Under the pieces are notes generated by a model. It was not told where the DNA came from. It searched no databases and saw only the letters and a list, made by a program, of their open reading frames with translations. 25,832 nt of DNA. It comes from Gonium pectorale (Eukaryota > Chlorophyta > Chlorophyceae > Chlamydomonadales > Volvocaceae). The stretch covers positions 506,276-532,107 of the forward strand of contig LSYV01000054.1 in the NCBI GenBank assembly GCA_001584585.1, given 5' to 3'. Position 1 is the stretch's first letter. Every line of letters starts with the position of its first letter. Shown one piece after another: positions 7,727 to 17,697 of the stretch. Made by a program: the position numbers and the translations under genes.

Positions 7727-10700
7727 ATGGGATCCTCAAACTCCCACACCTTGGGTCTGTCGCTCGTCGATTACCACCCTGGACACACGGCGCGCTGTTT
7801 CGCGACCGGAATAACCATCTTCCTGCTTCATTGGACCATTTATGCGCGCCTCATTCATGGAATTTCCGCGTGCGCGAGACGGGGAGTGCTGGCGGCGACC
7901 ACCGTCGCCACGTACCTGACATGCGTGCTTTTCTTTCACCCATGGCAACCCTACTGGATCCGCGAGCTGTCTGTCATGCTAGCCCAGCTATATGCTTGGA
8001 AGGTATGCGGAGGTGAGGGGCTGCGGTCGTGGGCGTGCGTTGACTGCACTACCTGCACTACCATGCTGGTAGCCCTACGGATTGCGCCGGTAACAGTGTG
8101 CTACCTTGCTTGATCCGTCCAGGTAGCAGACTTGGCACTCCTGCGGCATGGCGAGAAGCTCCCGGACAGCTTATGGGAGTTCTTCCTCTTTGACGTGCTC
8201 GTGCTGCGGCCGCCGGCCCTGGTTTTACCCTGGCGCCGCGAGCCCAGCTCTGTGGCGGCAGCGCCGTCCACAGCTACTGGACGGAGCTCACGGGACCATG
8301 CCGATAGGGTCCGGCCGTCGGGTCCTGCAGCGCTGACGTACGCTGTACTTCCTAAAGGAGAACGGAACCGCAAGCACAATGGCGGTCAGGCGCGGCGGGA
8401 CCCTGCAGGCAGCAACTCGCACATGGGCGGTCCTGGCAGCACCGAAGTAAGGGGCCGAGCTGAGATGTTCGAATGGAGCGGTGCTCCTGGCCTCCCGGGG
8501 TCCTCCCAAGGGCTCAAAGGCCCCCTGCGCGCCGCTAGCGTTGCCTCCTCGCGCCTCCGGCTGGCGTTTGTGGTGGTGTTGGGGCCTCTGGCGGATTTCC
8601 TGCTGATGTACAACTCCTGCGAGGCCATGAACGCGTACCTTATGCACAGGTGATGCGGGTGTTGGGGGCTTGGGCGGGCTTTGCCTGCCAGTGTTTGCAA
8701 GCCTGTTGCCCTTCGTCTTGCGACCCGCGCTACCTGTGCAAGGCACTACTGCAGCGCCGTTCAGCGTTACCCATTGGTCATTACCCGTTGCCTTGCTGGG
8801 GTGCTTTGTCGCTCCTATCTGCCACTGCAGGACGTCAGAGGAAGTGCTCTCAGGGCCACTACTGGAGCAGGTACGGATCGGGTCATGTGCGTCTGTCAGG
8901 TCGTGTGCGTCTGTACTCCGTCGTGCTTGCACTTCTCAGTCCCCAGTGCACCTCGGCATCCCACGATGAAGCTCAAGTTTGTAAGTATTCTTGCCGTGTT
9001 GTTGTCGTCTCTGTCCTATGGCTCAGTTTCCATTACTGGCGCCCATCTGAACTTGATTCCCGCGTGAGGTGCCATTACTTCATGGGTGAGACCTAATTGC
9101 CACGCGCCCCTTTCCGCAACCTGCGCCCGCCGGGCAGGCCCTCTACAGTGCCTGCTTCGCCTTTGCGCTGTATTGCCATCTCCGGTATTTCTTCTACTCG
9201 ATGGAGGTGGGTCGGCATACATGCTTTTATTAGAATGACCTCAGCTGGAGCTCGCTTGCCCTATTGCCATAACCTTGCTGTAGCTGTTACCTGCTCGGTC
9301 GAAGGAGAAAGCTGCACATCATATTCCTTGCAAGTGCCGGGTCTCACCGCCTACCCGTAGCCATTGCCCAAGTTTCTCCATGCATTGCCTGCCCGGCCCC
9401 GCATCAGATGCTGTGGCTAGTGGGCTTTGCGCTGGTCCTCGGTGTGAGGCTTGAGCGTTGGGAGCCCCTATTCAACTCGCCAGAGCGCTCCACCAGCCCA
9501 GTCGACTTGTGGAACAACAGGTATGAGGCTGAGGCGCGTGTGCTAGGGAAGATTTATTGCCCCTTACCTCAGATGGGTAGAGATGCAGATAGGTAGGCAC
9601 AAGCATGCCATCCTTGTAGTAAAGAAGTTTCCTGATCTCGTATCGACTATAGCAAGCTACGAGCTTGCTAACTTGGGCAAATCATGAGAAATTGCAAACT
9701 GGCTCCCGGTCCACGCGTGATCCTGTTACGACAACGTCTGCCTTCCTAATGAACGAGCTTTCGTTGCGATCCGTGGGTCACCCCAGGCCATATTCCGGGC
9801 ATGGTGTCGGAATCCTCAACCCTCCGGCAGGTGGCATCAAGCATTCCGGTGGTGGTGGACTCGCCTGGTTTTTGTGCCAGTCAGGCGCCTCCTCAAGCAA
9901 ACCCTCCGATTCGTCGCCGAGGGGCACACGCATTTTTCGACGGCCAGTGGTCCGGGCGCTGCACCCGTCGCGTCCCGTGGCGCAACTGCCTATGTATTTG
10001 CAGACGGTCGGGCGGCCCAAGTGCTCGTCGCTCAAGAGTCGCTTTGTGCGCCGGCGGGCACGGACAGCACGAGCGGCAACTGCAGAGGCGACTGCGATGC
10101 GGGCAGGTGCAACGCGCGCGCCGCGACAGATCGTCATCGCAGCGTTAACGGAAAAGAGACCCGTAGATCTCCCGCTCAGCCACGGCAGCGCGGCCATGCC
10201 GCTGCGTTGGCGGCTGCTTCCCAGACAAGTGGTCCGACGGAAGGCATCTCTAATTGTGCCGGCAAACCTGTACATAGCTTGGCGCTGCGCGTGAGCGTGA
10301 AGGCTCGCGTTGCCGCGTGGCTTGTCCGGCATGAGGAGGTATTGCTGCTCGCGCTGCCGACCATCGCTGTCTTTACCTTCTCGGCGCTGTTCCACGAATC
10401 GCTGCTGTGGATCAACTTTGGGCGGCCCACAGGTGCGCCTACGGCAGTTGCGCAAGGTGCCGGGCGAGAGTGCCGGGGCCGCAAGCGTTGCTCTCGTAAC
10501 CAAGACTGGGTCCCTGATCCGTAGGGTGGTTGCCGCTGCGTGATTACACGTTGATGCTTTATGCCGCCTTCCTTTTCTTTCCATGGGTGGCCAGCATTCA
10601 CTTTGTTACCTTGTCCGTGCCTGGAAACGACTCGCCATCAGTGACTAACCAGGGCCCCCCTTACAACCTTTGCATCAGGCGAGCAAGCTGCTTTCTTCAT

Positions 10701-10965
10701 GCTTCATGCAGTGCTCTTGCTGCTGCAGCGGGCGGCTGAGAAGGCCGCTCCCGGCCTGACCCGTTCAGTTGCTGCGGCCGTGCCGGGACCGCTCAGAGCT
10801 GCGGGCTTCATGAGCTTCGTGGCGTTGACCTCCGTGCTCTTCTTTCGGCCCTGGTTCCGAAACTCCTATCATCGGGAATTGAGGGTGCTCTTCTACGGCC
10901 CTACGGGCTGGGCGGTTCGGGTCTGGGGCCTGGGATTGCCGCGGGAGCAAGTGCGACTCTTCTGA
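7727..10965 (+). CDS. Membrane-bound O-acyltransferase, wax-synthase-type (MBOAT)
   Basis: Seven exons join in phase to 637 aa: 7727-8002, 8123-8649, 8831-8870, 9138-9206, 9408-9520, 9831-10432, 10679-10965. The start is the first ATG after an in-frame stop at 7670. The protein is multi-membrane, with hydrophobic segments near 28-48, 57-75, 230-260, 283-300, 305-318, 510-535 and 545-560 and more toward the C-terminus. The family signature spans three exons: WEPLFNSP (322-329), STSPVDLWNNRWHQAF (332-347), then ALFHESLLW, with the presumed catalytic His at 530. Plant and fungal wax synthases have FWGRRWHQ here; this one has LWNNRWHQ. Residues about 370-490 form a Ala/Arg/Gly-rich insert between membrane segments. 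Such enzymes move an acyl group from acyl-CoA to a lipid alcohol or similar acceptor in the ER membrane; the true acceptor cannot be read from sequence. A minor alternative is that the 40-base third exon is longer, but only the short form keeps phase 0 into exon 4. Confidence 0.87.
8881..8916. repeat. 18-base tandem repeat in intron 3 of the O-acyltransferase gene
   Basis: GGTCATGTGCGTCTGTCA (8881-8898) is followed at once by GGTCGTGTGCGTCTGTAC (8899-8916). The copies differ at three positions. The repeat begins ten bases after the intron 3 donor (8871), and its GTGCG words resemble donor sequences of this genome, which could matter for splice choice. No function is established. Confidence 0.7.
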
Positions 10966-11295
10966 TGGCCGTGCTACGGAACAAAACAGCGTAGCTAGGG
11001 ACTGCCGTCACATGTGGGCCCTGCCGCCGATGTACTTGTACATGTGCAAGCGAACGTTGACCTCGGACACGGGGGCGCCTGGGTATGCCCTGGCGTTGCG
11101 GTGGAGTCATGGTTATTAGCGCGCACGGCGGAGCAACAGCTTAGTTGATGGCGAGCATGCTCGTCACTATGTTGACAGGACTTCACGGCATCGGCTGCCG
11201 AATGAAGTAGCATGCTAGGCCGGAAGAATGCGCGCGTTCGCGACTAGCACTGCTGTGATAGATGAGTGCCTCTGCTACAAGGAGGGGCGGGGCAT

Positions 11296-11326
11296 CATTG
11301 TTGACTTGCAGTACGAGTCAACAATG
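11296..11326. repeat. Perfect 11-bp hairpin in the O-acyltransferase 3' UTR
   Basis: CATTGTTGACT (11296-11306) is the exact reverse complement of AGTCAACAATG (11316-11326), around a 9-base loop. It is followed by GGGAGGG and a run of six T. It lies about 330 bases after the stop codon and about 190 before the TGTAA signal. It could be an RNA stability or binding element, or a remnant of a palindromic insertion. Confidence 0.7.
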
Positions 11327-11517
11327 GGGAGGGTTTTTTCAGGCATGCAGGTGTACTTCATTGCTTGACATGTGCGTACCCAACTAGTGATGGCTTTGCA
11401 AACGGACGCGCAGGGGTCGAAGAATGCGTGTCTGCACGTGCGCGATTTCGTGTGCGTGTCGTACACTTATATGAGAACTTCAAGCGAACTCTGGGCATGC
11501 GCGTATGTTGGGACCAT

Positions 11518-11522
11518 GTAAC
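11518..11522 (+). terminator. Candidate polyadenylation signal for the O-acyltransferase gene
   Basis: This is the first TGTAA downstream of the stop codon at 10963-10965 and implies a 3' UTR of roughly 570 bases, typical for these algae. The call rests on motif and distance only. Confidence 0.5.
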
Positions 11523-12322
11523 ATGTGCACCGGAACGGGCGAAGGCGTGAAGGCGGGCGACAACAGAGTAGCACTGCTTCGCAAAGTTGCGCGTAGAAAG
11601 TGTTGTGAGGCTAGACCAGGGGAAGGTTCGGTCTCACATGCTTTCCCAGACCTTTCCCGCGTTCCTTATGTGCATTCTTGAAGCGGCATGATGAATAAGT
11701 CAAATCGCATAACGGTCAAGAGAGGTGCCCTGGGCCTGCGCCAAGAGCCATACTCAGAATATGGGACGCCGTCGCCTAGTCACGCGCCTAGTTCTCATAC
11801 TGGTCCCACCATGCGTGGGGAGAACGTGTGAAAGCCATCGAAGGAAGTCATCATACTCCATGCCCTTTGACGCTAGGGTATTTTCATGCGGGGACTGCGC
11901 GAGAATCTCTGAGTCGATGTTGTGTATTATCATTAGCGTGTGGGACCGGTGAGGTCTGGCTGATGGTAGCCACACCTCACTGACGCCCTGAAGCCATCAG
12001 TCGGCCTCAGACGTTCGCAGATGGCTCGATAGGCCGTCGATGGGCGATGGCCGCAAGATCTGCTACCAGCTTCGTGCCTTTCGCAAGCTCGCTGCCACGG
12101 AAGGGTGACGGCAAAGCCCACGCATCAAGCTTTCACATTGAATGCAAAGTGGATGGCGAATTCATTTGGAGGGATAATTTGAACTTCAGGGAACACTTAT
12201 GAGCGGCTTGCAGTTCCAGCTACAATACAATAGTGCTTGAAACGATGCGGTAAACAGAGCGCAGGTTTTTCCGCCTGGCACCTGGCGCCTGGCTGCCGGG
12301 CACTTGCCTGTTCAGGCACCCC

Positions 12323-12341
12323 AGGATCCGCCCTGGATCCT
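12323..12341. repeat. 7-bp palindrome with 5-base loop
   Basis: AGGATCC (12323-12329) and GGATCCT (12335-12341) are reverse complements around GCCCT. It lies in the intergenic region about 350 bases upstream of the ankyrin-gene start. Such a short palindrome may well be chance. Confidence 0.4.
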
Positions 12342-12684
12342 CAGCTTCGCCGCTGCACCCCGCAGCCTCAAACCAAAGCTAGGCTGTGGGGTCAAACCAC
12401 GCGCAGCGGTGGGCTCACCTAGTCGCTTAGAAGATTTTTACAAGTAGCTCTGAGCTCACATTTGGAACCCGGACAGCCATCCCACATTCACCGTCCGTGC
12501 CTCTCTGACAGATACGCTACGAACCCCTCCGACGACGACTCCAACGCTCCTGAGGAACAACAATGCATATGTGTGACAATTAAGGCGTGCAAAGGATGCG
12601 CCCGGTCAGACAGCTGGCCCGATGTAGCCAGTGATTGTCCTTGGGAGCTTGCAGTCCCTGTGGCGAGCAGAACTTGGCCGTCCA

Positions 12685-15389
12685 ATGGAACTTCTGCAAG
12701 ATAGGATGGGCCATAGAGGTGACAGCTGCGTGGAGCCACCGGAGGCAACCCCGCTGGCGTCGACTGCCCAGGCCGCACTCGTTTGGATTCCGTCGCTTGC
12801 CGAGCGAATCGCAAGGTTCTTGCCTCGCAATGTCGTCGCCTGCACAATCCGCCTGGTGGACAAGGCCTGCGCTAAGCAAGTAGGTCGTGTTAAAGGGACC
12901 TTGGCAACGCAGGCGCACTAGTATGGTGATTGGCTTCCGTATATAGCGCTGTCCCTGCGGTTTCTGTCCCCAGCTGTCACCCTGCCAGAGACGGCTAGAG
13001 CGGGAACTCTGCAAGCTCCTTGGGACTTCATAAGGAAAGACTTTGAGACAGCGGCTTGCCCCAACCTGTTGTGCAGTTCCGCAGCAGCTGCTCTGTTGTG
13101 CGTCTGTCCGAGGCCGCGCCGCCCGAAGAGTTTGCGCGGAAGTGGTCGGCTCCCTGCGCTATGGACGGGCTGTCCCGCGCGCAACGGCTGCAGCTGCTCT
13201 GCCTGACGGCTGCCAGTGGCAGCATCCCGAACCTCAAGGTCGCAATCGACAGCAGCGGGCTGCTCCACCTGCAGCCTGTGCTCGAAGCCGCTGCCGCCGC
13301 TGACCAGCTGCACATATGCGAGTGGATGCTGCTGCACCGGCACTGCCGGGCCGACGAAGCCGTCAACCTGATGGCAGTCGCGGCAAAGGCAGGGAAGGAT
13401 GACATCTGCCGGTGGCTCCTCAGCCAGGTGTGCTGTATACCATAGGGCGTGTGTGGAAAAGTGCATGGCACAAGTGGGGTTCCAGAGCGCAGATAGCTCT
13501 CTTCATGCTGGCGCCCATAGATCGTGTGCTGTCGGGCAGTCCCTCAGATGCCAAGAGAGGCACTCGGAGGCGGATCTGTACTCCACGTGCTAGTCTTGCG
13601 GTTACCTTGCAGTTACCAAAGGTACCCTTCCTTACGACCTTCGACCCGCGGCTGCGCTGTAACCCAACCAGGGCTTTGAGGTCGACATGGCCGCAATCTA
13701 CGCCGCGGCGCACGGTGGGCATGTAGAGCTGCTGCAGCAGCTGCTCCACCACGGCCTCAGCACAGATGTCAGCGCCGGCGTCGACGCGGGTCTGCTCTTG
13801 GGCGCCGTGGCCGAGGCGTGTGGCCTGTCTACGCTGCGGCACCTCCACACCACGCAGCTGCAGGGCCGCCCCGAATCGCAGCAGCTGCTCGCCTCCATGC
13901 TGGCGGGCGCGGCGGCCAGCCGCACTGACGACTGGCAGGAGAAGGTGCTGTGGCTTGAGTCGCGCGGCTGCCGGCCCAGCGCCCGTGCCTGCACCTCGGC
14001 CGCCACCTGCCCCGACGCCTTCGCGCGCCTGCTGTGGCTGTGCCACAGGGGCTACCCGGCCGACGAGGGCGCGCTGCGAGAGGCGGCGCGCACGGACAAC
14101 GAGCCCGCGCTCGCGTACCTGCTCGGGCAAATGATCTTTCCGTCGCACACCACCGCCGAGGCCGCCGCCGAGTGCGGCCACGTGTCCGTCATACAGACGC
14201 TGATCGCCGCCGGATGCGTAGTGGCGCCGTCGGCTCTGGAGGTGGCGGCGCGCAACGGCCACCTGGCGGTGGTGGAATACCTTGTCGAGATCCTGGGGGA
14301 CACGGCGCTGACCGAGACGCTGTTTGAGGCCGCGGGAGCTTCGGGCTGCATCAAGCTGATGGCCTGGCTGCTGCAGCAGGGCTGCCGCTGGGACGAGCGC
14401 GCGTTGGCGGCGGCGGCCGAGTCGGGCAACTTCTTGGCGCTGGCGTGGCTGGTAAAGAACGGGTGCCCCGTGCAGGTGGGTGCGGTTTTAGGCCGAGGTT
14501 GCAGGGTGGGTGTCGACTGTGGAGCAGGATGGGTGCGCGGCTGGGGCTGAAGAGTATCTCGATAATATGAGGGCGGAGCTTGCAGTCCAGGTGGGTCGGC
14601 CGCGCAGTGACCATCACGTGCGTGCTGGTACCGCTGTAGGACGGGTGGAGACGGTTGGCAGAGGGCGGGCTTGCGGTAGCATAAGGGATGATGTGCATTC
14701 AAGCTCATGCTTGTTTGCAGCCAGCACACACCGGCGCGTTTGGTTACTGCAACTGCACCTCAGTCCACACGGGCGGTCTGCTTGGGCCCCTTTCAGATTC
14801 CAGTACTAAGCTATCGCCGCCGTCACCTCACTGCCACTCTTCTGTCTCCCACCAGCCCTGGGGCCGGCACTACCTTGCGGCGGCGCGCAAAGGTGACCTG
14901 GCCACGCTGCGCTACCTGCGGCGCCTGGGCTGCCCCTGGGACCCGCACGGCCGGACCTTCTCCTCCGCGCTCAGCCTCAACTGCCACCAGCGCGTGCTGA
15001 GCTGGCTCGTGGACGAGGGCTGCCCCGTCAACTGGGTCTCCGCGATGGCGGCGGCGCGCCGGCGGTTCAGCGACGCTGCGGAGGTCTCCGAGTGGCTGCT
15101 GCAGGAGCAGTACCTGCAGCTGGTGCTGCAGGAGCAGCAGCAGCCGTCGCCGTCACCTCAGGGAGAAGGAAGCAAGGCGCAGATAGATGAGCAGGAAGAC
15201 CAGCATCTGATACAAGAGCAGGGCGTGGCGCAGGTGGAGCCGCCGCTGGGGTGGTGCGGGCCGGGCCCGGGGTCTGCCCAGGTCTGGCCGCAGAGCGGGC
15301 CGGCGGGTTCGGAGCGGGATGCGGAGCAGTTGGAGCCGTGGATGGCCAGGCTGTGGGAGAACCAGGGACTGCTGCCGGTTTCGGTATAG
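12685..15389 (+). CDS. F-box-like / ankyrin-repeat protein
   Basis: Four exons, all in phase 0, give 627 aa: 12685-12879, 13077-13427, 13672-14475, 14856-15389. The ATG is the first after an in-frame stop at 12625-12627. Residues 32-65 (VWIPSLAERIARFLP, then ACTIRLVDKACAKQ) form the short helical segment seen at the front of volvocine ankyrin proteins and resemble an F-box: leucine-rich, with a LVDK turn. Exon 2 then reads VVRLSE and LQLLCLTAASGSIPNLKVAI, where repeats begin. Residues about 90-530 are degenerate ankyrin units with the pattern AAA-x-GH-x-x-LLQQLL-x-x-G, for example HGGHVELLQQLLHHGL, ARNGHLAVVEYLVEI and ARKGDLATLRYLRRLGCPW. The tail (about 535-627) is Gln/Glu/Pro-rich and disordered. 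Ankyrin repeats bind partner proteins; with an F-box-like start, a role as a substrate adaptor of an SCF ubiquitin ligase is possible but unproven. The target is unknown. Confidence 0.85.
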
Positions 15390-17608
15390 CCTCGGTTGTG
15401 GGGCTTGTCCTATAGGGGCCATGAGGCGCCGGCATGTGGCAGGTGATGTGCATGTTTGGTGGTAGCCGGGTATTGGTGCGGCTGTCCACGACCTACAAGC
15501 CCTACCTGTGATGTGTGTACATACGTATACGGACCTGCCTGGTGGAGGGCAGACGGCGGCAGTCCGCAGACAGGAGGCTTAGATCACATAGCTCGAGTTG
15601 CAGTGAGGGCTGTGGTGCATCAGAATGCGCTCGAAGCCCGTTGAGGGTGGCGAGCCGTACTGCAGAGAGGTGCCGTATTGTGGCGAGTGCCGTCGTTCTT
15701 TCTATGTTCGTACATTTGCCTGGCGCCTGCCTCTGCATGAGTGCCGGTGCGTACAGCTTTCTTCGCTTCTTTGCCTACTCGTTTCACCGAGGGGCGCGTG
15801 ATAGCTTTTGTCGTCCATCGCCTGGACGGGACGAGCTCGGGACCGCTGTGCACTGTTGTACATTTACAATCCTACATTTGCCTGGCTATGCACATAGTGC
15901 GTCTTGCCTGCCGCAGGAGAATGAACGGCAGGATTTGTGGCTCTGGAAAATGTTGTGTGTTGTAAGACGGATGTGCATGTCGTTCAGTGCACACGTAGAG
16001 GCCAGTAATATGGGATGGACGGATGGATGCCCGTGGCGGCACCGTTTCCTTAGGCCCTGGGCCATGGAAACTCTGGCAACCGAGGCACCGTCGTGCTGGG
16101 CCGCTTGCTGAGGAGCGGCGGATCATTTATGATGTTATGGCACTTAACATTGTCTGTCAGTAATGAGTACTCCCCGAGGCGCGCACACGCGACCGAAGGT
16201 AGGCATGGTGCAATTGGCTCGTACTGAGTGCAGAAAGCGGGAGTTAGCGCAAGGACGGGTTGTTGAGGTGAGGAGTGAGCGTTGGGGGAGGAGGTCAAGG
16301 TGTCTTGATCGGCATGTTACCCGGTTCTGTGCGGCGGCCGTGTCCATAGTGATGTATCATGCACATCATGATTAGTACTGACCTGGGTTGGCTAAGATGG
16401 CGTGTGAAATGATAGTGTAGTGCGTGGCACTGCCGGATATGTTCTCGGCGTGATGGTCACAGTCATATCTGGGCTCTTCGACCAGGCGGGAGCACTTGCC
16501 GTCTTGCCCGGCTGACCCTATTGTAGACGGCTTTACGGCCTTATGACGGCTCTCTCTCGGCTGACGTTTTTGCAGCTCCATGACCCGACCGACCGAGACT
16601 TGTTCAAAGGCAGGAGTCAGGTTCCACACGCACCATGACCATGGCGCATGTGACCTTGCCCTATGGCGTAATGGCTTGCATTACGTAAATGCAACTGGCC
16701 ATTTGCAGGCTGACAACCTCACAACAGAGCACACGCAATGCAAACTGGTTAGCGCCAAGGAATGAAGGAAGCCGGCCAAATGCCAAGTCGACGAAGCTAA
16801 TTCAGGGAGTTGTGGGAGGCCAGACAGTGAGCCAGCACATGGCGAATGCACACGCTAAGTGTACTCGAGACTGACAGAGGGATTACCCCGCTTCAGTTGC
16901 GTGCGGGTGCCTGCTATGTCTCTGCAGTAGATCCATCCTGACATGTGGCTGGCAACAATGGAGACCTGCTGACGACAACAACACTGCAGCTCAACCTTGA
17001 CACCTTGCGGTCCACCAGATGAAGTCCGACAAACCGGGTATGCTAGTAAGCCGGTCTTTGTGGGGGGCGGGACCGTGGGCGGGACGAACGTCACATGTCT
17101 TGCTCTGTACCCGCCCGCCCTACTGGATACGTCTTGACTCCGGGCGTGTATGGCCGTAGAGGCAGGCTCCTCCTTTCTCTGCAGATTTTATAGCACCGTG
17201 GGACCGTGTAGGACGTTCAGTAAACTCAAGCCGGGGCCAAGGCCAGGACGGCTGCACGTGCATCTCAGGCAGCAGGCAAGAGGCCGTGTGCGTTAGCCCA
17301 TAGTTGTCAATGACCAACCACGGGCAGGTCCTCGCCTGCTCATGCATGTCTTGCGGCCCACGGGTCGCACGTGTACGCCGTACATCTGTTTCGGAGCGCC
17401 TCGTCACCCCCAAGATGGGGCCGACCAATATCTCATGGCGATTATGGGTCATTGTAAAGAAACTCAAGGCGCCGTGTGTCCTGAGACGCCGTTGCCAACC
17501 CCTTTCTCTGGCGTTGCGCTCCCTCAACGGTGAGCTATCCATATGAACATGATGAATAGAGAGCACTCCGAGCACCCGCGATGAGACCGTGCACCAAGAC
17601 TACTGCAA
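15390..17608. other. Ankyrin-gene 3' UTR and 5' region of the BEACH gene
   Basis: No gene is supported in these 2.2 kb. About 15390-15985 is probably the 3' UTR of the ankyrin gene, since the first TGTAA is at 15961-15965. It contains a 14-base direct repeat, TACATTTGCCTGGC (15711-15724 and 15873-15886). The rest has lower GC than the coding regions and open frames without motifs; the longest, 17575-17120 on the minus strand, resembles nothing I know. The last part should hold the promoter and 5' UTR of the BEACH gene, including two short upstream open frames. Confidence 0.6.
15961..15965 (+). terminator. Candidate polyadenylation signal for the ankyrin gene
   Basis: This is the first TGTAA after the stop codon at 15387-15389, within a GT-rich stretch (TGTTGTGTGTTGTAAG) typical of algal 3' ends. 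It implies a 3' UTR of about 590 bases. Confidence 0.55.
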
Positions 17609-17697
17609 ATGGAGTCATCGGGCGAGGACGATGTGGCAGAAGCGTTGCTGCGCGCTTCAGCTCAGCTTCAGGAGTTCGCTCGAATACTAGGCCTTGA
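17543..17697 (+). promoter_or_regulatory. Two upstream open frames before the BEACH-gene start
   Basis: An ATG at 17543 opens a 13-codon frame ending in TGA at 17582-17584. That stop overlaps (ATGA) a second ATG at 17581, whose 38-codon frame ends at 17695-17697 and so runs across the main ATG at 17609 in another frame. If the transcript starts upstream of 17543, ribosomes would meet both before the main start, which would lower or condition translation. The transcription start is unknown, so the regulatory role is inference. Confidence 0.4.

Larger units (their letters stand above)
10966..12684. other. O-acyltransferase 3' UTR and intergenic stretch
   Basis: No gene is supported between the O-acyltransferase stop codon and the ankyrin-gene start. 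The first TGTAA is at 11518-11522, so 10966 to about 11540 is probably 3' UTR, including an 11-bp hairpin at 11296-11326. The remaining 1.1 kb should contain the promoter and 5' UTR of the ankyrin gene. A small palindrome (AGGATCC, 12323-12329, against GGATCCT, 12335-12341) is the only other structure I noticed. Open frames here show no family motifs. Confidence 0.6.

Noticed and set aside
8670..8830. Hydrophobic open frames in O-acyltransferase intron 2, at first taken as extra membrane exons
   Set aside because: Their usable acceptors give the wrong phase for the following exon, except a poor AAG acceptor near 8720. The CAG at 8830 restores phase cleanly and leads into the next membrane segment.
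9778..10584. Minus-strand 268-codon open frame
   Set aside because: It lies opposite exon 6 of the O-acyltransferase, whose plus frame carries the family motifs; the minus frame has none.
10522..10640. Hydrophobic stretch in O-acyltransferase intron 6 (FLFFPWVASIHF-like)
   Set aside because: Including it breaks the phase between RPTG and EQAAFFMLHA. The direct 10432/10679 junction gives the expected family sequence.
13420..14262. Minus-strand 280-codon open frame
   Set aside because: It is the antisense shadow of ankyrin exon 3, rich in Arg/Gly/Ala, without recognisable features.
17120..17575. Minus-strand 151-codon open frame upstream of the BEACH gene
   Set aside because: The composition looks random, with no motif and no supporting splice or polyadenylation pattern. 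I could not exclude a lineage-specific gene or a transposon relic.
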